A DNA stretch of 64,000 bases. Source: Prinsepia uniflora (taxonomy: Eukaryota; Streptophyta; Magnoliopsida; Rosales; Rosaceae). This document shows positions 47,025 to 59,555 of the stretch, piece by piece. The notes under the pieces were generated by a model that was not told where the DNA came from, ran no database searches, and saw nothing but the letters and a program-made list of their open reading frames with translations. The position numbers and the translations under genes are program-made. Position 1 is the first letter of the stretch. The number at the start of each line of letters is the position of its first letter. The DNA is taken from assembly GCA_032719365.1 (NCBI GenBank), contig CM064863.1:18485137-18549136 (forward strand). The letters run 5' to 3'.

Positions 47025-47562
47025 GGAAATGCTTCTGCTAAAATCATGGTGGTGACACTGCCATGTTGCATTGTTGCTAGCCCGACCCTCAGTGCTTCTC
47101 CCAATTATTAAAGTAAACACACCTTGGTAGTTGGTGCTATGGTATTGGTGACACAGATTAGTCAGATTCTCACAATTAGCCTATACTTTATGCTAATTTC
47201 ATATCATCTTCGACTCGTGCAAGTGTGTGTTAAAGTCACATAATCGCATAACAAATATAGGCTATTTTCATATAATTAATTTTAGGGCTTAGGGTTCTTG
47301 ATTTGGCAAACTTTTGATTTTGAAATATTTGTTTGATTGTTGAAGCTGTTGGTTGAATGTTTTAATAAGAAAGAAGCTGATAAAGCAAATGTATAAGAAG
47401 TTAATACTATATGAAGAAAACGAACTCAAAAACTCATTTTATCAAGACATGCAACTAGATTCTATTGTACATATAAATTTTGATTTCCCATGAACAAAAT
47501 CACAAAATATTTATCAACAGTCACATGATTTTTCTTTTTTTCAAGTTACTGGGGTGCATAAT
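47025..47562. other. Spacer and probable 3' untranslated region of the RING ligase gene
   Basis: AT-rich sequence directly downstream of the stop at 47563. No canonical AATAAA was found on the minus strand within 100 bases; variants such as GATAAATA are present. Confidence 0.5.
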
Positions 47563-49250
47563 TTATGACAAGTACACTTGGAAACTAGCCGTTTTCATTG
47601 ACTCGCACACTGGGCAAACACTCACAAACCCATCACAGTCCTTACATAAACAAAGATGCCTGCAAGGCATCAACAGGATGGAGACTTCCTTAACTTTGCA
47701 TGCTTTGCACGCTCTCGAAGCCGCCTGCTCCTTCAACCCAAGGTAATTCTTAGGCATAGATTTTGAAGGACCGAATGGGATAGTCAGGTAGTTATTGGGA
47801 TCAATGTATGAAGCTGCATCATCAACTTCACTGTCTCCAAACCCCTCCTTCCCTTGGTCGGCACCCTGTGAAATTGCTTGCTGCAGGTTGCTCTTCAGGA
47901 CATTAACAACTGACTCGTTATACTTTGCTCTGTAGTGCCAATTCTGGGCTTCCACAGCTACCTGTTTTATTCTATCAACCAGCTCACGATTCTTGCGGTT
48001 CATGTTCTCAATTTCCAAGTCTTTCTCACGAATCTTTTTGCTGACGCCTTTCTCTATCGCTGCAAGGAAAGAAGCCATATGTCTCTGCTTCATGTCTCTT
48101 ACCCCCTTTGACATGTGTTCCTCCTGTTTGATGAGCATTCAATATTACATTTACATCAGCAAATAAAACCTTGAGTCATAGTATGATTTCCAATGGCCAC
48201 ACAACAAAAAGAAAAAGGTAAAAACACCGTGGCATGTTCCAAATTTTAGGCCTTTGGACTAACATTCAAATCGAATTCTACAATTCGACTAGTGAGAATG
48301 GATGATTGGCTCTATCATATGTAGCTGAAATCTATATAATTCAATATGTATGAAAGTGTATGGATAAATTAACTGCATGCCACATAATCAAGAAAAGAAA
48401 ACCGAGGAATTACATTGGGTTTGGGACGGTAAAAAAAAAAAGAATCAATGTGTAGTTAGAATACAAAGTTGCAGAATATTCATTCACAATCCAAATTCAT
48501 ATCAATTTTGGTCATGAAAGGCATCATATATCAAACTATAGAATAGCCATTGAGAAATATGGATATTTGCAGTTGAAGATAAAAAATACCTGAATTTTGA
48601 TGTACTGATCAAACTCTTCCTTCTGCCGATCGAGCTCAGTCCTAATATTGTCACCAAGGGATAGGATCATTGGGGGTGCTGCTGTCATACTTCCACTGGC
48701 AGAAGTAACTGATGAATTGCGCTCATCATCATCATATGACAGCCTTAATCCTGTTGATACAGGGTTTGGGTTTGGAATGCTTGCTGGGCGATCAGCTTCA
48801 TCTTGACAGACATTATAGTTCAAAGATATTTGAAGCTTCTGCTGTCTTGAGATATCTTCTATTTCCCTCGTTCGTTTATTAGGCCGAAGCATGGGAGTGG
48901 TTTGCTCAGTTCCAAAATAATTTACAGGATCAACACTACATCCAGCTGGTACTGCAACATAAATTAAAAATTCAATCTTCTACGAGACAAGTCCAATCAA
49001 AAGAATTCCAGTAAGGGAGGATTTGATGCTGAACAAAAATTCATTGACAAGGTAAGAACTACATCCGGACATGGGGAAATAATTAAAATCAGATAATGGC
49101 AATTCGTTGCAACGCAAAAGCCTTCAAGGCCAAAGATAACTCACCATTTCCAAACAACTGCAGCTGACTAGAAGCATTTGTTGCGTATGGAAAGTGATTT
49201 TCATCCAAGAAAACAGGAAGCATGTTTCCATTGTTGCCTCTCAACATCAT
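47563..49250 (-). CDS. BOI-related RING-type E3 ubiquitin ligase, three coding exons
   Basis: Coding exons are 49145-49250, 48590-48951 and 47563-48123, with GT-AG introns and intact phase, giving 342 residues. The start MMLRGNNGN was chosen because it is the first ATG after the leader splice acceptor. Residues around 36-50 read VPAGCSVDPVNYFG and the middle exon has GLRLSYDDDERNSS, both typical of the family. A Lys/Glu-rich coiled coil spans about 175-235 (KKIREKDLEIENMNRKNREL). The C-terminal C3HC4 RING (295-329) has C-x2-C, C-x-H, C-x2-C and C-x2-C, followed by the conserved tail QVYLS. Family members such as BOI and the BRGs attach ubiquitin to targets, limit cell death under pathogen or stress, and interact with DELLA proteins. 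Which paralogue this is cannot be told. Confidence 0.95.
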
Positions 49251-51430
49251 GTAAGACAAAGTAATGTACCTCAAACTTCTTTCCTTGGGTGAAAGTTGTT
49301 AATATAAAAAGCAGGAATCCACCTGGAAAAGGGGGACAATTATAAATCTTGAGTTAAAAGAAGCTAGCAACGGACAACGCAACTACAGTTGAAGGATGCC
49401 TAAAAAACATCCAACATACAAGAACAAATAATACAAGAAAACCTTCCACAATTCAAGAAAGAATTGTTTATGAGGCATCTAAGGGCCACCCTTACTATAA
49501 TTGGGCATTTAATAATTTAGCAGATCCAGAGACCAAGTTATAAAAAATGCATTTATCTGTATCGAACCATTAGAGCAAGTGCCTTGTGAAAATGAGATTC
49601 GCAACGCAAAGTAGGAATTCTAATGAAAATAGATATTTATCAATAGTTGGAAAGTGGATGCCGAAGAGTTTAAGAGGTGAACACAATAAATGTGCAAATA
49701 CATAGGCAAACCATGCACCTGGAAAAGCCTTAAACAAATCTGACAACCAAGTTTGAATTTTACTTCAATCAATTGAATATTTCGCCTTTCTCATGCATGA
49801 CATAATCTAGGAAACATTAAAGACGGGATTATCTCTATGAATGAGGATGTCCATAAATTATAAACAGTAAGAGAGAATGCAATATTGTTGTAGATTACAT
49901 AAATGTTATAATGCATAAAAAAAAGGCAAATGAAAACCCATAGCATATTTAGATGAAACTAAATTAGGTTAAAGTTTAAAATTCATCAACTCTTTTATTC
50001 AAAATCTTGATGCCCATGTATTGGTTCAAGTTATGATGAGTTTGACGGTGTTGAATTACGTAGTAAGTTAAATATACAGCTAAAATTGGAAAGGAACTAC
50101 GGTTCTTCATTTTGTTCTTAGGGTTTAGGGAGACGCATGTTAATGCACATGTACCTAGATATATGCAGAATCATGCAAGAAGATAAGCAGGCACAACATA
50201 GACCTATACGGCTCTACATCAGTTACATCAAAAAATCTCAAAAACTTTGATGATAAAAAATAAAACAAAAAAGCTTCAAAGCATCACAATGCAGCAAGTC
50301 TAAATACTTTAGATCAGCAGTAAATCTAAAATCTGTAAGTTCAAATCATCATCCAAATACATTTAAGGAGCGAACAAAGTAAATCTTGTCGTCTAAAATC
50401 ACTGGTGATGAAAACAAGGAAATCTCAAAATTAATCTCGGCATGATCAGAAGGGGAAAAAACAAAACAAAAGCAGGCGAGTAAGCCCATTTCCTATAAAT
50501 CGATCGAATCCACCAACAAAAACAGAAATTAAAGATACACTGAACATACTAAATACAGTAAACATCAAAGCATATCATTGATTGATGGGCAGATAAAAAA
50601 AAGAAATTGGATAGATAAATCAGAAAGTGAATGAAATGGATATGCTGGGAAACAGATTGGATTGGCATGTCAAGTGGTGGTTTCATTTTTCACAAAAAAA
50701 TAAAGAAAATAAAATTCCTTTCCAAGTTAAGCGGTTAGAAATCCTGCAAATCAGGGAAAGTCAATAAGATAACCCATCTCAACAAGGAAAAAAAATGCAA
50801 GTTTTAGATCTTTTACGCTATGAATTCAATGCCAATCTCATCTCCCACTGAAAAAAAAAATAGATTCTTTTTCAAACCCAAAAAACAAAATTGCAGCAGA
50901 ATCAAAGTTAGAGCAAGTTACCACAATATCCAGAACCGCTTTGACTCAGTCTCAAGCAAAGCGAAGGCTGACCAAGATCCTACAATCCCATGCCAACTCC
51001 AATCAGACCCAGAAACCAAAAGAAAAAACAAAATCTTTGACAAAGCGTTAGAAATCCAATAGGAAACAAAAAGAAGATTCATACTTGAAGAAATGCACTG
51101 GCTTTTGGCTGCGAAAAGATCACCGATCGTCTACGATCTTCTGGGAATGGTGTTTCAAAACTAGTTAGACAACACCATCAGCAGTGAAATGCAAGAGGCA
51201 GAGAAAAGAAGAAAAGGAGTGGTCTTCGGGAGAGAGGAAGAGAGGAAAAAGAAAGAGAGAAGAGGGATCTGGAAATGATAACGGAAGAATAAAAGAGTGA
51301 AGTTATTGTGGTTGAGAAGGAGATGGAGATGAAAATGGAGGTGGGAGAAAGAAAGAATAATGAGGAAAGATGGAAATGGTAGGAAGATGGATGAGAGTGG
51401 GAGAGAGTTCCCCAACCCGAAAATTAAAAA
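49251..51430 (-). other. Leader of the RING ligase gene with a 1.76-kb intron
   Basis: Leader exon 2 (49251-49322) begins after acceptor TTTTCCAG, and leader exon 1 ends at 51085 before donor GTATGAAT, leaving an intron of 1762 bp (49323-51084). Exon 1 is rich in TC repeats (about 51190-51400, minus strand), typical of plant leaders. The 5' end near 51430 is a guess. If transcription starts above 51415, the leader has an 84-codon upstream frame (51161-51415); a five-codon frame MVLSN ends in the same place. Confidence 0.65.
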
Positions 51431-51449
51431 TAAAAAACAATCTTATTTC

Positions 51450-54399
51450 ATTCCTAACAATACATATCTCGATGCTTCTGGTTACGCAAACGGATTGCCC
51501 TTCCCTATTTCTCTGCCTCTCCTTATCCTTTATTTTCATCCTTTTTCTTTTCTATTTATTTCCTATATTTTTAAAATAATATTATTATAACCTTTTATTT
51601 TTTAGACCATTTTAAAAATAATATTAGTATAAAAATGGATTACAATTAGATATTTACTAATTAAAAATTGAAATAATCATAACATTAATTAAATAATTTC
51701 TAATTTAACATTAATTAAATAATTTCCTATTTAATTTAGTTGACTTTCTCCTAAGTAAACATAGCTTAGGCAATATGTTCTTCCTAATATCAAACATTAT
51801 TATAGTAAGAAAATGCTGGAAGGAGAAAATTGCTAATATTTAACAAGTAAATCAGAAGTTTGAAGTTTTTATTTTTACCTTAAAAATTATTCCAATTGTA
51901 ACCGTTGGAAAAAAAAGTTGCTCACTCGATCAGTTCACTCCTCTAACCCACTTTACCGCCCTCCTTTCATTTTATCTTTTCCCACCACAAACTTTTACCT
52001 TATTCATGGGTAGTTCCTTATTTACTCAACTTAATTACCTCCTTTTTTTCTTTTTTTCTCTTTTTTTTTACTGTTGGAGCTGCAGCTTTGGCTGTTTGAG
52101 TCAGACTGTCAGAGTCATAAATACAATAAAATCCACCAACAGCCATTCTCCAATTTTAAGCCTTTATAGGAAATAACGATGGATTGATAAACGATGCTAC
52201 ACTAACGGACCAAGAAGGTCGTTTTCAACACCAGTGACCACGCTTTGATGGTAACAAAGCCGAGGGCATTTTGGTAATATCCCTCGAGCATTTTCCATTT
52301 TGAATTTCTTATTTTAATGGTGAATTATTATGAAGGAAGGTGCGGTGGCAGACGAAATTAAATATAAAAGCGGGAAATAGGGGGACTAAAATTTAATTTT
52401 AATTTTAATAGGTGCCGTTGGGTCATTACATTTAGCTCATGTATGACTGAAGCCCATGGGCCCCATCCAGTGGGGGCAGGCCCCAGGCACCCGCTTTCTT
52501 GTTGGCGGGTAAATTTGGCGGGTGAGCAGACAGACGAGCCATCATCGTTCATCAAACATCAACCCCTTCATTCACGGAATTAGACGTAACGGACCAACCG
52601 CATCCACTTCAACCAAAATATATTTTCTATGTGAACATATTTTGTTTGACAAAAAAAAAAAAAAAAACATAAATTGTAACCTTTCCACATTCATATGCAC
52701 ATATTGTTAACATTATTATTTTTTTTTGGTTAAATATAGAGAATTGTAAAATTCCAAAGCTTTTCTAATTCTAATGTCACTGCTATTAATTATCTCAATA
52801 TTTAGCTCTAGCCTTTAAGATTATGTTTGATATGATGTATAAGAATTTATATAGGATAATATAGTACGAAATTAGTATTTGATATTATTCGTATTAATTA
52901 GTCACCGTATAAATTAATACGTTTGATTGCCTTTATACGGTTCAGACACGCTAAAATAATACTCTTCAAATTGTCCGTATTAAATAGTTAGATAACTAAC
53001 AATTTTGAAAAGTATAATAATAATAATAATAATATAGTAATAATAAATAAATATAAAATGAATTTTTAATAAATAAAAATAATAATGTATCAATAATTAA
53101 TTAAAATAAAAATAATAATGTACATAATTAATATTTATGATATAAATATTTTGTATCAACTACTGTAATATAATCAGTCTAGTATAATATAGTCGGCATT
53201 TCAATTCGGTTGAGCACTAAACGTCCGACGAAATAGTCAGTCTATCCGATGGATAGATTAGTTTATCCAACTGAAATTTGGTATATCTTATTATTCTTAT
53301 TCTTTACATATATATATATATATATCCAGAACTCTTCTAAAGTGGAGTCGTTTGAACTAGGCTTCAATTGGGGATATATTCTATATTTATTAACGGTTAT
53401 AAAATACCACTTAATTAAATAACAATTTCATATGCAATTGGCTTTTTTAGATATTATTTTAACATTATGTTTCATTATTAAATTAATTTGAGAATGGGAT
53501 TACAATGCAAGGTCTTTTTGCGAAGTCCAAAAACCAATTCTACATTGACCATGAACCAAAATTGATTTCAACATGTGAACCAATCCACATAATCATACAC
53601 CAAACAAAAACTAAATCAAGCTGTCCAATTACAATTATGAAACGAAAAACCTATATTGTTGAAAATATACGCGTTGAAAAAACATTTTGTTTTTTAATAA
53701 ATCAAATCTTCAAATTCATTATTTAACACCTGCCTACATTAACTTCCTTTAATGTTTGATTATTTGGTCTTTCGAAGGAAAAATAAAAAAGGTTGAATTG
53801 TAAAAGTAAAATGACAGTAATTTACTAATTTTCTTTTGGTCACCGGACCGCTAATGCTCGTGCTGGTGCTAGTGCTGCCTTCGGCGGGTTCAAAAGAAAA
53901 AAAAAATGACATGACTCTTGACGATTCATTGGGCACTTGTCGTTTTCATATTGGCTCCGGTCGTTTTCATATTCACATCAATAGTCTTTTTATATAAAAT
54001 AGCTTAAAAAAAATTAGCAACATAAATCTCGATAGACTTCAGATTTTGCGTTTCACCTATTTACGATTGAATATATAATATAATGGAGGGTATGTATAAC
54101 TATAAATCACTAAAAAATTGTGGAGATGTTATATAGTTCATCATTCTTATGATGTCTTAATTATACATAGTAATGATATTAATGGTTCACAAATACCCGC
54201 ATGTTAAATTATGTATTTCCAATTAAATATATTATTTAATCGGGTTAAAGCCTTTATAATATTAATTGACATAATTCATAATAATGGATAGTTAATAATA
54301 ATATTAAATTATTTTAATTATCATTATAATGAGCAATTATTGTAGTTATTAAATAATATATTTAATAATAATATATTATTTATTAATTACAAAATCAAC
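51450..54399. other. AT-rich intergenic DNA with microsatellites
   Basis: Contains an A tract (about 52652-52667), AAT repeats (about 53009-53051) and TA repeats (about 53307-53326). Sequence 52820-53290 has TATAAG/CGTATT words repeated in both directions and may be an old MITE. No gene recognised. Confidence 0.5.
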
Positions 54400-54660
54400 C
54401 GACCAATCAGAACGCTTCGCACCTTCCAATGATTCTTTATAAATAGTGACTATCATTTTATTTTCAAAGTAATTTGATTCAACGTTACTTAAACTCTTGA
54501 GATTTCTTTTTCAAAGTTGACTTAAGCATTGGAGCGTTCTTGATCGAGCAATCCCCGGGGCCTCGATCAAGGCTACCAATACCTTACTGTTTGCTGTTAG
54601 CGGGAATCTAGAAGATTTTTGAGAGTACAGACGAATTTTGTTTCAACGGTGTCTCTCTCC
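54400..54660 (+). repeat. LTR-like remnant
   Basis: A TTTATAAATAG box (54438-54448) followed by TTGACTTAAGCATTGGAGCG resembles the R/U5 part of other LTRs in the window (10640-10690 and 59317-59345 share ACTTAAG/GGCATCGGAG). No boundaries or target duplication could be found. Confidence 0.4.
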
Positions 54661-56567
54661 TTATATTCTTTTTACAGTATTTTAAATAAAATATTTTTTC
54701 TAACGAAAAAAACTTGTATTATTCTTACAGTATTCTAATAAAACATTTATTCTAAGGAAAAAAATTGAATGACAGCTAAAAACCATTTTCTGGTGGTGAT
54801 GCTATGAAAAAATTCATATAATTTAAAAAAAAAAACAATAATTGAGAAATGATAACGTATTGGTGTATTGTATATTTGGAAAACAAATACATACGTAATT
54901 GCATTGACATTGAGATTTTTATGTAACGTTTAGTGAGAACAAACTGTGATGGCAGCAAACCGGTATGTTTAAATATTAATATGAAAAATGTGCATAAGCA
55001 AAAAGCAATATTTTCTGATTTGCAATATTTGTTGGTGATTGAACAGGTTTTTTGAATCCACTTTGGTAATTGTGTGGTTCATTTGTGGGTCTGGCTGGTA
55101 GCCTAGTAACAAAGTCATATTTACAAATCGTATTAATCACGCCTTTCCAAATTTCCTACTCCAAATAATCTCTGGAGGTTCTTATCAGCATTACTGTTTA
55201 ATTACCTTTTTTTTTTTTTCTTCTTTCTCTCAGATAATATAGGGTTTAACCATCTTTAATTACATTTTTATATTGAATGTGAAAATTTGTATAGAGTTGC
55301 AGATTGCTTGTTGGTTTCATCAAGAAAGTATAAGATTTGTTTTTTTTTTTAAATATAATGTTTTGAACATGAGGTACTATTTTTTCTTTGTTTGGGGCTT
55401 TGTCCCAATGAGTTTTCCTCTAATTAAGGTTTTAACGACACCTCTTAATATAAATATAATATAATCAATTTATAAATTTTACATTTTCAATAATTAAGTA
55501 TGCGAATTGAGGACCCATTTTTTATTTTTGTCCTAAACCTCTAAATGTTTGGACCCATTCTAGATAAAGGCATCGATTTTAAAAGAAAGATTTAAACCTT
55601 CCTTCTACCAGAGCTATATTCGACTGAGTTATATCCATTTGGTCACTATTGTACTTAAAAGAATGATATATCAATTATATCGAATACATATAATAATTTG
55701 TAAAATGAAAAATCTATAAAAGGGAAGTTCCTCCTAATCTATACAGCATACATATCTAATTAAATAAGTAATAAGTTAAAGTTTGCCACATGGGAAAGCG
55801 CGCACACGCCATACCACACCACACCACACCACACCACACTAAACCAAAGTTGTTGCTTGGAAGTTGGATCAAAAGTAGACAGCATAGAAATTTTCTTCTT
55901 GTTATTGCTTATTGTTATTGTGATCTCCAAGTGCAACGGGCGAGCATATGGGCATGAGCATGACTCGTATTAGTTGATTAATAATATGGGAATGGTGAGG
56001 CCTAAACCGTCCGCGCATAGTACAAATTAATAATCCTATATAGTGGGTAGTGGGTGTACAAAATCGAAAGTGGGTCGTGGAAAACGAAAAAGGCGTGTCT
56101 AGATGGAGACATTATATTGCCTTCAACTTCAACGCGTGGAGTACGCCTCTTTGGCTGGCCTGCAGCAATTGCAATTGCGCTAGGCGGCATCTTTCCAAAA
56201 GAATCATGTGGAGTTTGAGGGGTCGGTCGCTGCTTTGGATTTCGATTGAGTCCATCTTCATCCCCAACATCACACGGAACCTACGCACCATATTTAAGTA
56301 CGCTTTTCATTTTCCTAGCATCTAAAAAAACAAAAATACAATCACCCAATTAATTATATTTTCTTCATGCGGGACATCTACAATATATGAGGCCTACAGA
56401 CTCGCGTGAAAGACTGAGAAATTTATTAATTGTAATGGATCCAGCAACAGTTGAATTTTTTGCGTTATTATCTTCTTCTTTTTTCATCACATTTTCTTGG
56501 CATATTCTCTTTTTTTTCAAATTCAATTGTAACATAATTTAATCTACTTAATTTTGAATTTTTGAAT
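54661..56567. other. AT-rich intergenic DNA
   Basis: Includes a (CCACA)5 microsatellite at 55814-55838. Short frames have no domain. No gene recognised. Confidence 0.5.
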
Positions 56568-56752
56568 CACTCTTAGGATCGGTCTCTTTCTAGCTCCTGA
56601 CTTCAATGCAATGAGCATTGAATGGTATGGACATCCAAGTCATTCAATGTCACTATCCCCGTGTTTTGATGCTTATTCCACTCTCCATTGACCCTTAGAT
56701 GTCCACACTATTCAATAGTATAGAGCATTGAAGGCTAGCCTCTCTCTAAGTG
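56568..56752. mobile_element. MITE-like fold-back repeat
   Basis: Two 57-bp arms (56583-56639 and 56694-56750) are imperfect reverse complements, sharing CTTCAATGC, ATTGAAT and GGACATC blocks, around a 54-bp loop. The outer ends CACTCTTAG (56568) and CTAAGTG (56752) could be terminal repeats. No clear target duplication was seen, and there is no coding capacity. Confidence 0.65.
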
Positions 56753-57539
56753 ATTTATTTTGTACATTTCTCTAAATAAGAAAGTTAAGAAGGAAGACGT
56801 ACGGTGTTTGGACAATCTGCATATTGGTAGCATTTCTAAATTATTCCTCTTTGATCTTAATATGTGTTGTGAATAAAACATCTGAAAGTAGACGCATGCA
56901 TATATATAAATCTCATGAGATAATTTATGGCGTTTCTTTTTTTGGATGCAAAAATATCACATAGAAAGAGTGAAACTCCCAAGATTGATCGAACCCAACA
57001 CTTTGGAATGGATCTCTTCATATATTTGTGATATTTCTTTTTCTTTTGAAAAAATATATATAATAATGTTGGATGTCTAAATTATTTTCAATTTGCCACT
57101 AAGTAATTCAGTACAATAATATTTTTCTCCTGATATTATGTAAGATATCCATGGCTCGATTCTCATGATGGGAAAATGTTAGTTTTATTTTTAAGATTAT
57201 GAATTGTAATTGGCTTTGCCTCATGCAATATAATTGTACCAGCTCAATTTCTAGGATTTAAGTTGTTATACTCATTTACAAAAAAAAAAAGAAAAAAAAA
57301 AAAAGAGGTTGTTATATTCTTTTAACTTTATGATGTTGAAGAGTTTCTACGAGAGAGAATTTCCAATGGCGTTGTGCACTGCATATAATTGTGACGATTG
57401 AAGAGTTTCCATGAGACTGAAGAATTTCTAGTGGCATATGTGCACTTCAATAACTGTAAAGTTCAAATAACTAGTATGTTTATTTTTACCCAAAAACTTT
57501 TATGTCACACTTTTGACATCAGCTGTCAAAGTATGTGTC
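56753..57539. other. AT-rich intergenic DNA
   Basis: An interrupted A tract lies at about 57280-57305, and GAAGAGTTTC words repeat near 57340 and 57395. No gene recognised. Confidence 0.5.
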
Positions 57540-57925
57540 TTGAATTCTGTCGATGCTGCATCTGACCAAACAATAGGCCCGTTTAAGACGACTTGAGAGA
57601 ATTACTAAAGCCCATATTCAAGGCCCATCTCGGAGGCCCGTGGACAAGGCTCATGCCTAAATATCACAATTATGACCTAACCCTAGATAACTCCTATAAA
57701 TAGGGAGCCTCCTCCCTTATTCTGGGGACTCAACCTCTTCATCCTCCCTACAAACACTATTATCTCTCAAAGGCTTATAGCCTTATACTTGTACAAAGAT
57801 CATATTATTAATGAGAGTGGGGCAACACCGTGGACGTAGCCCGATTTGGATGAACCACGTACTTTCTTGTGCTTTGGTGTGCGTGCGTATCTTTACAGTC
57901 TTGTTGGTACAATTTTTGCATCAAA
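57540..57925 (+). repeat. Probable solo-LTR or TRIM-like remnant
   Basis: TCCTATAAATAGGGAGCCTCC (about 57690-57710) gives a TATA box, and about 130 bases later ACACCGTGGACGTAGCCC and GAACCACGTA follow, an arrangement typical of the R/U5 region of many plant LTRs. Ends and target duplication were not resolved. Confidence 0.45.
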
Positions 57926-58335
57926 AAATTCTTTTAATTATTTTGGGAATATATGCATTAGCGTGATTTTTGGTTCACGTGTGTGTTGAAAAATCTAGCT
58001 AAGAGATTCAAGCATAGACAGTTGAGCTCTCAATGAATTCTTCTGCGATTTTAGTGTTTTGATCGTGGTTTTCTAAAATTAGTTTTAGTGAGAAGATCGT
58101 TAAGTAAAAATGGTTTTTAATTATAAAGATATTTAGTTCTATACACGATTCTTAAAAACCATTTGTCAATCTCTCAAACTTTGTTTTGAAATATGTTTTT
58201 GGATAAATTTTTGGGTTATTGAATTCATCTGTGTTCTTTAAGGTTCATGGCTTGATGAACACATATTGACTCATTCTTGCTATCCCATTCATTTTGAATG
58301 TGAGTTGTTAAATCAGAGAAGAATAGTGTTGCTAT
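57926..58335. other. Intergenic spacer, no feature seen
   Basis: AT-rich DNA without a recognised gene or repeat. Confidence 0.5.
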
Positions 58336-58903
58336 GTAACGACCCGAAAAAGTTGAAAACTTAATTTGGGATTTTTATGGCAAAATTGACTAATTTGCCC
58401 ATAAGAGTGGTAAAGTTAACTTTTGCCTTGGATTGTTATACATACTTTTTGTGAGTACCATGGTGTAGGTCTCGGAATCCTGAATCCGTAGACAATTGGC
58501 ACATCATAATCAGAGATCGGGTAAGATCATTACGGGTCTAAATGATGTAGGAGCATTTTGGTAGTTTTCAAACAATGGGTAGTTTGGTAATTTTATATAA
58601 GGAGATATTTTGAGAGTTACATGAAAAGGTGACACATGTCCTTATCTTTTGGGATGGTGCATTGCCTATGTGGGTTGTACATGTATTTGTGTGTTTTTGT
58701 ATTGTGTGGGTGTGTGTTTATGGTTGTACTCCAAACTAACCAAAAACCCATGGCCAACCCATGAAGTAGAGAGAACCAGAAGAAGCGAAGAGATGGGAAA
58801 AAGGAAAAAAAGAAGAAGCTAGAAAGGACGAGAAACAAGAACCTATGAAAACAAATCAGAAAATTTTCGTGGACATTGGAATGGGTTTGACGATCTTGGA
58901 CCT
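58336..58903 (+). repeat. Head of a TGTAACG-type LTR, cut by the Tat insertion
   Basis: Begins TGTAACGACCCGAAAAAG and keeps one head unit in degenerate form (AGTTAACTTTTG, GTGTAGGTCTCGG, AGACAATTGGCAC, TTACGGGTC). The TGACGT dyad is missing. A TTTATATAAGG box is at about 58592. The rest of the LTR would lie beyond the Tat element, outside the window. Confidence 0.75.
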
Positions 58904-59479
58904 TGTTGATACCATATCGACCGACCACCCTAGTACAGGTCCCACCAGGACAGGAAGGCCGCCGACCGATCGCCTGATCGGCACCCTCACAGCCCACGGC
59001 CCGCCGTCCGGCACCGTACTGCAAACCCGCCATTCGGCACCTGACAGTGAACAGACGACAGCTGGCTGCGACAGTCACCTAACCAACTCTGCCACACCAA
59101 CTCCCTGACGGAGGCAGGTCGGGACTCCAGCTGGCGCCTCCTCCGGATATCCAAGGCTTGTCAGACGGCTCCCAGCCACCAAGCACCACCTGCTCCCGTA
59201 ACAGTAGCCCACCTACCGCAGTTATGGCTACTATAAATACCCCGAAACCCTTCACAAAGGTAAGACACTAAGAACCGATCCAGAGCACTGTATTTACTTG
59301 CCTCTCGACACTCAGATACTAACTTAGGCATCGGAGCCCCTTCGGCCGGCACCACACCGGTGTCTAGTCCTTGCAGGATACTCGCCGAACGGCCACGCCC
59401 CAGCGGACCCGAAACACCACGCGGCTGGTCCCAGAACCCCCAGCGGGTCTCATCGTGTTGGTCATTTCAGGATCAAACA
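58904..59479 (+). repeat. 5' LTR of the Tat element
   Basis: Starts TGTTGATACCATATCGACC and ends GGATCAAACA, immediately before the primer-binding site. A TATA box (TATAAATA, 59232-59239) is followed by a GGCATCGGAG motif near 59328. Both end motifs also appear in the remnant at 10325-10816. Confidence 0.93.
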
Positions 59480-59480
59480 T

Positions 59481-59498
59481 TGGCGCCGTCTGTGGGAA
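59481..59498 (+). other. Primer-binding site of the Tat element
   Basis: TGGCGCCGTCTGTGGGAA begins two bases after the LTR. This form is common in Tat-lineage elements and differs from the initiator-Met type used by the LARDs. Confidence 0.9.
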
Positions 59499-59555
59499 AG
59501 AATTGTAAACACCCACTCACTCACATACCGTTGCTCAACCCGCTGCCGACGAACA

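Noticed and set aside
55814..55838. Telomere-like repeat
   Set aside because: The unit is CCACA, not the plant telomere unit CCCTAAA; a simple microsatellite.
58617..59078. 153-residue minus-strand frame
   Set aside because: Spans the junction between an LTR fragment and the Tat LTR, so it cannot be an ancestral gene.
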